From Oscillospiraceae bacterium (GTDB lineage Bacteria > Bacillota > Clostridia > Oscillospirales > Acutalibacteraceae), in NCBI GenBank assembly GCA_009777055.1, contig WRMQ01000007.1, positions 1-43,886 on the forward strand: DNA of 43,886 nucleotides, in the 5' to 3' direction. Below the pieces are notes generated by a model, which saw nothing but the letters and a program-made list of their open reading frames with translations, was not told the DNA's origin and did no database searches. This document shows, piece after piece, positions 37,800-43,886 of the stretch (positions within the stretch are counted from its first letter, which is position 1; each line of letters opens with the position of its first letter). The position numbers and the translations under genes were made by a program.

Positions 37800-38339
37800 C
37801 TAACCGCCAAGCCCATCAACCAAAAACGCAAAAGCCGCTCCGTCCTTGCCGCCTTCATGACTTTCGGTATATAAAAGCGCCAGCTCGGCGGTGTCAGCCG
37901 GGACCTCAAAAACCATGGTGTAGTTGACCGTTTCATCAGGCTTCAGATCATATTTTTCGGGCATCATAGAGTCATCTAAAGGCGGAAGTGACCAGATATA
38001 TTCATCAAAATCGGGTGCGTCCATGTAAAAATCGAAGGTGCCCATGGGGATATTTTCTTCTGAGGTGCTTTTTATAGTAATTGAAGCTTGATAGAGCTGA
38101 AAGCCTGCTTTCGCCGTGTGGTCTTTGTAAGTACTCACTTTGTCAATCGATTGAATCGTGAATTTAAACCATTTTGTGTTATAGGTTTCGCCGATTTCGC
38201 CGGCCACATCTTTCTCAAGAAAGTTAGAGATGGATTCGCGGCGTTTTAAGACTGGGTCGGTAAAGCTGATGTCGCAACCGGCAAGGCAAACGAAAATCAT
38301 TGCCAATACCAGAAGCAGAGTTAGTGATTTGATTCGCAT
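37800..38339 (-). CDS. DUF4352-like lipoprotein
   Basis: A 179-residue lipoprotein: signal peptide SLTLLLVLAMIFVCLAGC with lipobox LAGC (C22), then GETYNTKWFKFTIQSIDKVS, a long beta-sandwich pattern with KPDETVNYTMVFEVPADTAE typical of the DUF4352 (extracellular Ig-like) family. It would sit on the outer face of the membrane. Its start lies 19 bases inside lgt, whose product lipidates such proteins, so they are co-translated. Confidence 0.82.
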   Translation of the reverse strand: MRIKSLTLLLVLAMIFVCLAGCDISFTDPVLKRRESISNFLEKDVAGEIGETYNTKWFKFTIQSIDKVSTYKDHTAKAGFQLYQASITIKSTSEENIPMGTFDFYMDAPDFDEYIWSLPPLDDSMMPEKYDLKPDETVNYTMVFEVPADTAELALLYTESHEGGKDGAAFAFLVDGLGG

Positions 38340-39079
38340 GACAGATCCTCTCTATTTTGCGTATTTTTATTCTTTATCAACCAGACAACAGCCAGCGCGA
38401 TGAGCGCGAAAGCGATCCATTGAGAGGTCGAAAACACCCATAAATGCCCGCGATTGGCGTCACCCCGCAGGAACTCAAGGATAAAGCGTCCGACAGAGTA
38501 AATGATGATGGTGACAGGAAAAAGCGGTACGCCCGGCCATCGGCGCTCGGGTCTCATGATCAGAAAAACCAGCAGCATCAAAAAGCAGTAGCCCGCTTCA
38601 ACCAGTTGAACAGGAAAATTTGTGCCGCCGGCAAGCTCAATCCCATAGCAGCAGCCCGCGCAATAGCAGCCGGCGCGGCCAAAGGGCAGAAACGCAAAAA
38701 CCGTATAGGCCGCAAAATTGAAAACACTTTTCAAATCAATGTGACCGATTTTTGCCCGCAGCATAGCCGCGCCCACCGCCCCAATGAGTCCCCCGTAGAA
38801 TACCAGGCCGGAGTTCAATAGTATCTGCGTCCAACGCTCCACTGTCCAAAAACCAGGCTCGCCGCTGTGTTGAATCATTTTCCCGATGACGCTGAACAGC
38901 CTTGCGCCAACGAGAGCGCCAAACAGCGCCCACGCGACAATACGCAGAACGTCCCTTTTTCTCAGGCTAAACGCCTTACGCTTGCACAGCCCAAGAATGA
39001 CAACAAAAATAATGCCAAAAATCGCCATAACGCTATACATTGCGAAAGGCACGCCGTTGATGTAGACAAAAGGCGCCAT
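38321..39079 (-). CDS. lgt: Prolipoprotein diacylglyceryl transferase family protein (Lgt)
   Basis: A 252-residue membrane protein with about seven membrane helices. SGLVFYGGLIGAVGAAML, FLPFGRAGCYCAGCCYG and IIIYSVGRFILEFLRGD fit the Lgt family, though the signature RIGNFINGE is replaced by the cysteine-rich GRAGCYCAGCCYG, as in a divergent Firmicute branch. Lgt moves diacylglycerol from phosphatidylglycerol to the lipobox cysteine. An AGAGGA site lies upstream of ATG. The pairing with a lipoprotein gene suggests a second, dedicated copy and not the main one. Confidence 0.85.
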   Translation of the reverse strand: MAPFVYINGVPFAMYSVMAIFGIIFVVILGLCKRKAFSLRKRDVLRIVAWALFGALVGARLFSVIGKMIQHSGEPGFWTVERWTQILLNSGLVFYGGLIGAVGAAMLRAKIGHIDLKSVFNFAAYTVFAFLPFGRAGCYCAGCCYGIELAGGTNFPVQLVEAGYCFLMLLVFLIMRPERRWPGVPLFPVTIIIYSVGRFILEFLRGDANRGHLWVFSTSQWIAFALIALAVVWLIKNKNTQNREDLSCESNH

Positions 39080-39145
39080 GTATCAATCCTCTTTCACTGT
39101 CACTTGACTTCGCTTTGCGCTTCATGATAAAATCATGCCATGAAT

Positions 39146-39174
39146 ATGATACATATAATTTGTCGATTTGTCAA
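39146..39174 (-). promoter_or_regulatory. Promoter of lgt and the lipoprotein gene
   Basis: Leftward TTGACA (39174-39169) and TATCAT (39151-39146) are 17 bases apart, followed by a leader of about 60 bases with an inverted repeat ATGATTTTATCAT (39123-39135). 39175-39262 holds nothing recognisable. Confidence 0.8.
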
Positions 39175-39262
39175 GGGGCGTGTTTTATGTCCGAATGTCT
39201 TTGCCTGTCGGGGACAATTATTTTTTCAATTCGCCTAAAGAACCTTTTTTTTCAAAAAACAC

Positions 39263-39291
39263 TTGCTTTTTTTTTTAAGATCGTTTATAAT
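39263..39291 (+). promoter_or_regulatory. Promoter of tRNA-Val
   Basis: TTGCTT (39263-39268) and TATAAT (39286-39291) with a 17-base spacer that begins with a T-run. Confidence 0.75.
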
Positions 39292-39334
39292 ACCAAAGGT
39301 GTCCAACATAAAGGCGCGCCCCAGCAGAATATTT

Positions 39335-39410
39335 GGACGTTTAGCTCAGCTGGTAGAGCATCCGCTTGACGTGCGGAGGGTCAGCGGTTCAAGTCCGTTA
39401 ACGTCCACCA
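39335..39410 (+). tRNA. tRNA-Val (anticodon GAC), CCA encoded
   Basis: Acceptor stem GGACGTT/AACGTCC, D arm with AGCTCAGCTGGTAGAGC, anticodon stem TCCGC/GCGGA with loop TTGACGT, T arm GCGGTTCAAGTCCGT, discriminator A and encoded CCA. All stems pair. Confidence 0.96.
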
Positions 39411-39415
39411 CGCTG

Positions 39416-39456
39416 ATTAACCACAAAGGCCTTGAAGCCTTTGTGGTTAATTTTTT
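39416..39456 (+). terminator. Terminator of tRNA-Val
   Basis: A 15-bp stem ATTAACCACAAAGGC (39416-39430) pairs with GCCTTTGTGGTTAAT and runs into TTTTTT. Confidence 0.93.
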
Positions 39457-39558
39457 GCCGCCTATTGTTTTCATGGGCCTCCAAAAATATTTATTGATTT
39501 GATATGTGAAATGTGGTATAATGCGATTACCGATTTAGAGCAAGGCGGAGGCTGCGCA

Positions 39559-40143
39559 ATGGATATTGAGATTCGTAGGCTGACCCCAGACCTCGCGGAG
39601 GAGTACGTGCGTTTTTTCGATGTAACGCCGCACAACGACGAGTTCGGACACAAATGCTACTGCGTATCTTGGCGCAGTGACGATTCCTATACTGACGATT
39701 GCGGCCACTGGTTTCCAACGCAGGAGGAACGCAGGGAGAAAGCCCTTCAATTTGTCAAAGACAGCAGCATACAGGGCTACCTTGCCTACTGCGATGGCCG
39801 GGTTTTGGGCTGGTGCAACGCAAACGAGAATAGCCGGGTCTGTCTCGCCATACAAACGTATTGGAAATGGCCGGTTGAGGAATACCCTGCAGGCGTTAAA
39901 GTTAAGTCGATTTTTTGTTTCGTGATCGCGCCGGAAATGCAGCGCAAGGGTGTGGCGACAAAATTGCTCGAACGCGTCTGCCAAGATGCCGCCGCCGAGG
40001 GTTTCGATTATGTCGAAGCCTATACAACCATAAAATTTGCACACGATGGCTTCCAAGGCCCCTTTGCATTGTATCAAAAGTGCGGATTCAGCAAGCACGC
40101 GAAAAAGAAGGACAAAATCGTCATGCGCAGGGCATTGAAATAA
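39559..40143 (+). CDS. GNAT-family N-acetyltransferase
   Basis: A 194-residue acetyltransferase. SIFCFVIAPEMQRKGVATKL carries the acetyl-CoA loop Q/RxxGxA, followed by ERVCQDAAAEGFDYVEAYTT and the FALYQKCGFSKH end. The N-terminal IEIRRLTPDLAEEYVRFF is typical, and HKCYCVSW and GWCNANEN fit a group that often acts on small molecules. GGAGG lies seven bases before ATG 39559; an upstream start at 39499 lacks a site. The acceptor substrate is not known. Confidence 0.9.
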   Translation: MDIEIRRLTPDLAEEYVRFFDVTPHNDEFGHKCYCVSWRSDDSYTDDCGHWFPTQEERREKALQFVKDSSIQGYLAYCDGRVLGWCNANENSRVCLAIQTYWKWPVEEYPAGVKVKSIFCFVIAPEMQRKGVATKLLERVCQDAAAEGFDYVEAYTTIKFAHDGFQGPFALYQKCGFSKHAKKKDKIVMRRALK

Positions 40144-40144
40144 G

Positions 40145-40231
40145 TTATTGAGCGAGCGGCGGGGCTTGCACCCGCAGGATGCCGCCGACCTTCTGGTGAA
40201 ATCCTGGAACCCGCTCGAATACGAAGATTGA
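40145..40231 (+). pseudogene. Short 3' remnant of an unidentified gene
   Basis: A 28-codon open stretch (LLSERRGLHPQDAADLLVKS and on to WNPLEYED) ends in TGA and is followed by a terminator. It has no ribosome site and looks like the C-terminal tail of a lost gene. I do not recognise the family. Confidence 0.35.
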
Positions 40232-40245
40232 TGCGCGGAACCACA

Positions 40246-40278
40246 GCCCGTTGACCTCAAAAGTCAGCGGGCATTTTT
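40246..40278 (+). terminator. Intrinsic terminator before the phosphotransferase gene
   Basis: GCCCGTTGAC (40246-40255) pairs with GTCAGCGGGC (40263-40272, one G-T pair), followed by ATTTTT. Confidence 0.85.
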
Positions 40279-40381
40279 AATGGAAAGGATAGTCACTATG
40301 TATAGGCACCGCCTCTTTTCGTTGACTATAAGCAGCTTTTGTGGTATGCTTGGAATACAAACAATGCGGGAGGGCGAACAA

Positions 40382-41371
40382 ATGGAACTTGTTTCGATGC
40401 TTATCAGGGATCATTACGGCATGGAAGTAAAAGAAGCCCGGAAAATGACCATAGGCGCGGGTTCGAATACATGGATGCTGCGGACGGAACGCGGTCAATA
40501 TATCCTGAAAAACGCGAATATAAATGAAGCAAATAATCCGCAAAATGAGCCTGCCTTTTGTGAGCATCTGCGGCAGAAAGGCTTGCCGGTTTCGGAATTC
40601 GTGCGAGATTTACAGGGGCAATTCGTTTGGACGCACTGCGGCGAAGTCTATCATCTGCAAAAGTTCATTGAGGGCAATTGTCCCGCTTGGCATAGCGCGC
40701 CGCCCTGGTTGCTGCGGGAATCCGCGCAGCTGCTGGGCAGAATCCACACCGCGCTGGAGGATTATACGGCGCTGCCCGTAGGCATTGGGGAAGGTTTTTT
40801 TCTACATATGACACCACAAACGGCTCTGCGCTCCTATCGAAACACGCTGCGGCTCGCAAAACGGGCGGGCGACAAGGCCATAGCGGATGATCTGAATTAT
40901 CGCATTGAGTTGATGAAAAGGCTCGCAATACCACCAATCGAAATACGGCGGCTGACCTGCCGGAACACCCACGGCGACTATTTTATCAGCAATCTCATAT
41001 GTGGAGAGAGCAACATCAACGCCGTAATTGACTGGACGACGGCCTGTGTGCACCCTGTCGTGTGGGAAATTCTGCGCTCCTATGTGTACGCGGCACCCGA
41101 ATGCGGCGAGGGGAAAATAAATATAGTTGCTTGTGTTGACTATGTACGCGAGTACCAGCAATTCGCCGCACTGACGACAAATGACCTGCAAATGATGCCC
41201 TGGTTGTTCTTTTACCAAATTGCCGTATGCGATTATTACAATCAATACTATCAATCCCAAGCCGCAAACCGGGAGATATATCTTAAGCAGGCGGTGCTTT
41301 CAACAAGGCTCATGCAATGGTTTGAAAGAAATGCGGAAGAATTGTCGCGGACGCTTTGCAGCTTGAAGTAG
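40382..41371 (+). CDS. Aminoglycoside-phosphotransferase-fold (CotS/ThrB-like) kinase
   Basis: A 329-residue protein. TIGAGSNTWMLRTERGQYIL is the nucleotide loop region, FVWTHCGEVYHLQKFIEGNC the hinge, and CRNTHGDYFISNLI (catalytic HGD) with INAVIDWTTACVHPVVWEI the metal-binding DW. This is the family of spore-coat CotS kinases and homoserine kinase type II; which one is not clear. ATG 40382 follows GGGAGGGC; longer starts cross the terminator and are rejected. It stands alone. Confidence 0.85.
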   Translation: MELVSMLIRDHYGMEVKEARKMTIGAGSNTWMLRTERGQYILKNANINEANNPQNEPAFCEHLRQKGLPVSEFVRDLQGQFVWTHCGEVYHLQKFIEGNCPAWHSAPPWLLRESAQLLGRIHTALEDYTALPVGIGEGFFLHMTPQTALRSYRNTLRLAKRAGDKAIADDLNYRIELMKRLAIPPIEIRRLTCRNTHGDYFISNLICGESNINAVIDWTTACVHPVVWEILRSYVYAAPECGEGKINIVACVDYVREYQQFAALTTNDLQMMPWLFFYQIAVCDYYNQYYQSQAANREIYLKQAVLSTRLMQWFERNAEELSRTLCSLK

Positions 41372-41392
41372 CCGTCATCGACGCATTCGCCC

Positions 41393-41420
41393 TTGACAAC
41401 AGCCGTGCGTATGATATACT
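41393..41420 (+). promoter_or_regulatory. Promoter of the metzincin gene
   Basis: TTGACA (41393-41398) and TATACT (41415-41420) with a 16-base spacer. Transcription would start near 41427, so starts before that are unlikely for the protease frame. Confidence 0.7.
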
Positions 41421-41433
41421 TGGTGTGGAGGAT

Positions 41434-42831
41434 ATGCTCGGCAGCTATTCCAGGGGCGAATTCGACGCGGAGGTATACATAGAGGAAAACACCGCGCTGC
41501 AAAAGGCCCTGATCGAGCCCATGGGCGCGGCCACGCTCAAGGTCGCTGAACGTATCGCCGACCCATCCTCAGAGGAGTTCCCCGTCGCGAGGGCTGTGAT
41601 GGGGGGCGGGGCTGGAGCCTTAAGGGCTGGGAGCGGCTGCGATTGTGGCACCGGGGTTCTGCTGTCAATGCTTAGCAGCTGCAGTAGTACGAAATTGAAA
41701 AGCATAGAAATAAGGCAGGGCAACGTAACTCGAACGAGGCAATTTCCAGTACATATCTATACAAATACAGGAGCGACGAAGACACTTGAACTAAAACCAG
41801 ACCCCGATGATATAGAGTTAAGCCATGCAACATGGAAAGTCGGCTCGTCGACAACAACAGGGTTGACACGTGCAATTGTTGGCAGTTCTCAGAGTGTAGG
41901 CGTCAAAGAGATAGAGGTTACCGCAGATGACGGAAAAACATCAAAAGAAAGTACAGCACGTCTTGTTGTGATGAAGAGGTATGATACTGGACGAAAAGGA
42001 TACCCGATAAGAACCGTAACACTATACAAAGGACCTGGCGAAGACTATGAGGAATCAAAAACAAAAAAACAAGTCTCAACCTCTGACGCGCTCACAATTT
42101 GGAGCGAGTCTGGTTCCTGGTACTATGTAAGTCATGTAAACAACTCAGAAGAATGGTCGTTCATCAAAAAATCAGATGTTCGGAATATTGAATTGATTAA
42201 CCCTACAACTGGCGCTGCAGATCTGCAGGCATATCTCACTGCTAATGGGTTAAGTGTTTCAACACCTTCTAATTCAAAAATTTCGGTTTCGGTGAGCAGC
42301 AACACGATAACGATTACGACCGGATTTAATTTTACAGTTATTTCTGGAGAGAATGTATCATGGTCGAATACGATCGGCAGTCCGGCAAAATCATACCAAA
42401 CATTGTTTTTAGATGGCATCAATCAATGGAAATACACCTCATATAGCGTGTTTGGCTATAACGTGACGGTTAATGTAAACACCAATGGAGCCAACAAGCT
42501 TGAAATAAAACTAAGGAAAGGACCTTCTTCTTGCTATGGTATGTTAGGCCCGGTCACAACGCAGCCAGGTGATAGCGGAATAGAACTATCTGGTGGACAC
42601 ATTGCAATGTCCACAATTACCAGCGGAGGGGTTACCTGGGGACAGCCTGGCTTTAAAAACGCAGCCGCGCATGAGTTTGGACATCTTCTTGGGCTGACGC
42701 ATCCTAACCCGAATACTGTTTCAAACAACGTTTCTATTATGTATAATGGTGGGCTCATACGACCTAAAAACGTAGATATTGAAAAGGTTGTAATGGCATA
42801 TGCTACAGGCGCTTATTGGTTATTCACATAA
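41434..42831 (+). CDS. Chimeric metzincin-type metalloprotease with Ig-like and SH3-like domains
   Basis: 465 residues from ATG 41434 (GGAGG only two bases away, so the start is unsure). The first 75 residues are GC-rich and unlike the rest. LSMLSSCSS (about 95-103) could be a displaced lipobox. An Ig/Big-like part follows, then an SH3-like domain (TVTLYKGPGEDYEESKTKKQ, SWYYVSHV), then a zinc protease with HEFGHLLGLTH (HExxHxxGxxH) and Met-turn SIMYNGG. The protease should act outside the cell, yet there is no normal signal peptide, so the 5' end may come from fusion with another gene. Confidence 0.72.
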   Translation: MLGSYSRGEFDAEVYIEENTALQKALIEPMGAATLKVAERIADPSSEEFPVARAVMGGGAGALRAGSGCDCGTGVLLSMLSSCSSTKLKSIEIRQGNVTRTRQFPVHIYTNTGATKTLELKPDPDDIELSHATWKVGSSTTTGLTRAIVGSSQSVGVKEIEVTADDGKTSKESTARLVVMKRYDTGRKGYPIRTVTLYKGPGEDYEESKTKKQVSTSDALTIWSESGSWYYVSHVNNSEEWSFIKKSDVRNIELINPTTGAADLQAYLTANGLSVSTPSNSKISVSVSSNTITITTGFNFTVISGENVSWSNTIGSPAKSYQTLFLDGINQWKYTSYSVFGYNVTVNVNTNGANKLEIKLRKGPSSCYGMLGPVTTQPGDSGIELSGGHIAMSTITSGGVTWGQPGFKNAAAHEFGHLLGLTHPNPNTVSNNVSIMYNGGLIRPKNVDIEKVVMAYATGAYWLFT

Positions 42832-42859
42832 CAGATTATAAGTAAGGGAGGACTCCACA

Positions 42860-43630
42860 TTGAAAACATTTTATCGTTCAGCCTTTTTTGTGCTAACAGG
42901 ACTTTTGCTGGTTTCAGTTTTTTCCGCTTGTAAAAATATTCCTGACAAGCAGTTGCTTACCAGCACTTCTGCCGTCACAACAGAATATGTGCCTTCAGCT
43001 GCCGCGGATTCGACGCACATCAATGAAGACACAAGTACGGGCGGTACTTTTTCTTCCACGGAAACGAAAACATACACGACAAGCAAGGCTACGACAAGCA
43101 GGTCAACAACAGTAAAGAAAACCACCCAAACAACAGAAAAAGCCACAAAAACGGAAAAGGCCACCTATGCGACCGCGAATTTCAAGGATGGAGAGCTTAG
43201 CTCTGAAGAGTTGCAGGTCTTTTTCAAGAAAAACCAAGTGTTTTTCGAAGCCTTTGTACACGAATTCGAGGTGAATTTTCGTGAATTAATAAAAAATGAT
43301 TATGGAATGACATTTTCCGTTTACCTTCAAAACGGGGAAGTGACCATACGAAACTATGGTACAGCTATTCAGGAAAGCAGCGAAAAATCCCTCAAGGAAT
43401 TGGCAAAGCCATATTTAGAAGCGGTAGGGACGAACAATTATCCTTCGATCGGCTTAACAAGCTGGGTGGATGGGGACACAGCGATTCATTATCCATTAAT
43501 TAACTTTGAATTTCTGCTGCCAGATGGTGCCATTATTATCTTATACTCCCCCGAGCATAATGGAGCTAACATTAACGAGGGCTGGGAGCACATAGAAGGA
43601 GATTGGTATATCCTAAGGGTTCATATTTAA
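42860..43630 (+). CDS. Lipoprotein of unknown function with a Ser/Thr-rich linker
   Basis: A 256-residue lipoprotein. Signal peptide FFVLTGLLLVSVFSAC has lipobox FSAC (C24), then about 85 residues of Ser/Thr/Lys-rich linker (TTSRSTTVKKTTQTTEKATK), likely a wall-spanning spacer, then a compact domain of about 140 residues with no family recognised (INFEFLLPDGAIIILYSPEH). TTG start after GGGAGG. It follows the metzincin gene by 28 bases and shares its AT-rich composition, so they were probably acquired together. Confidence 0.78.
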   Translation: MKTFYRSAFFVLTGLLLVSVFSACKNIPDKQLLTSTSAVTTEYVPSAAADSTHINEDTSTGGTFSSTETKTYTTSKATTSRSTTVKKTTQTTEKATKTEKATYATANFKDGELSSEELQVFFKKNQVFFEAFVHEFEVNFRELIKNDYGMTFSVYLQNGEVTIRNYGTAIQESSEKSLKELAKPYLEAVGTNNYPSIGLTSWVDGDTAIHYPLINFEFLLPDGAIIILYSPEHNGANINEGWEHIEGDWYILRVHI

Positions 43631-43631
43631 T

Positions 43632-43886
43632 GCACGCGGGGGCGGCTGCTTCGGCGACGACTCAGGCTCAGACCTGTTCCTCAACGGCGAGTATTGGGTA
43701 ACCTGGCTGCCGAACGCCGCGGCTGAGGTGTCCCCCAACATCTATATTACATCGAGCACCGCCTGGACAATAAGCTCGGACCAGAGCTGGCTCGTCCCCA
43801 GCATCGCAAGCGGCTCAGGGGATTCCACGTTTCAAATGAGCGCCGCGGTCAACAATACCGGGGCCGAAAGAACGGCCACGGTGACC
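43632..43886 (+). CDS. Partial BACON-like domain reading frame (continues past window)
   Basis: An open frame without visible start runs off the window: EYWVTWLPNAAAEVSP, then NIYITSSTAWTISSDQSWLV, then GSGDSTFQMSAAVNNTGAER. This resembles BACON domains, beta-sandwich modules of secreted proteins. It is GC-rich unlike the two genes before it and begins right at the lipoprotein stop, so its 5' part may have been lost by the insertion of those genes, or it may start through an unseen frameshift. Confidence 0.5.

Noticed and set aside
40280-40381. 34-residue N-terminal extension of the phosphotransferase
   Set aside because: It begins right behind an intrinsic terminator, has no ribosome site, and adds residues not seen in the family, while ATG 40382 has GGGAGGGC.

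Overview
The window looks like chromosomal DNA of an anaerobic, GC-rich Clostridia member, most likely of the Oscillospirales. Signs are the ferredoxin-linked 2-oxoacid oxidoreductase, the [FeFe]-hydrogenase maturases HydE and HydG, AGGAGG-type ribosome binding sites, frequent TTG/GTG starts, and collagen-like genes of the kind found on spore surfaces. The lineage is inferred, not proven.

Layout. 1-4.1 kb: the end of a phosphohexomutase-like gene, then a leftward four-gene operon for a VOR-type 2-oxoacid:ferredoxin oxidoreductase and a P-loop ATPase. 4.2-9.5 kb: a membrane-anchored phosphoesterase-like protein whose metal ligands look lost, then a rightward uronate block (UxaC, a fructuronate-reductase-type SDR, a six-hairpin glycosidase-like protein) ending in a 105-nt cloverleaf-like element. 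9.6-15.4 kb: a von Willebrand A protein, a DUF1538 membrane protein paired with a double P-II protein, small membrane proteins, a PIG-L deacetylase and a stand-alone DUF1667 protein. 15.4-18.7 kb: a tightly overlapping leftward operon hydE-hydG-ttcA-like. 18.7-19.0 kb: a putative structured small RNA with its own promoter and terminator. 19.1-21.5 kb: an OmpR-type two-component system and tRNA-Gln.

21.5-28.5 kb is the most unusual part. A leftward collagen-like gene is split by a 1.96-kb element that carries a TnpW-like small ORF and a large serine recombinase. The two halves meet at a 2-bp TC/GA repeat. Removing the element would join them in frame into one reading frame of about 1187 residues, and the restored junction matches an unbroken copy of the same module inside the gene. 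Next to it, facing right, is a collagen/beta-propeller gene that is out of frame with its best start by one base at a T8 tract. A second serine recombinase (35.9-37.5 kb) abuts another collagen remnant that shares flanking sequence with this locus. Together these suggest recombinase-driven rearrangement, or possibly developmental control, of collagen-like surface proteins.

28.5-43.9 kb is a mosaic accessory region. It holds a HigA-type antitoxin with a shortened toxin, small housekeeping-type genes (VOC, YaiI/DUF188, EFR1 ferredoxin), a broken nitroreductase, a large AT-rich TPR membrane protein, Lgt with a lipoprotein, tRNA-Val, a GNAT enzyme, a kinase-like phosphotransferase, a chimeric metzincin protease, a lipoprotein and the start of a BACON-like reading frame.
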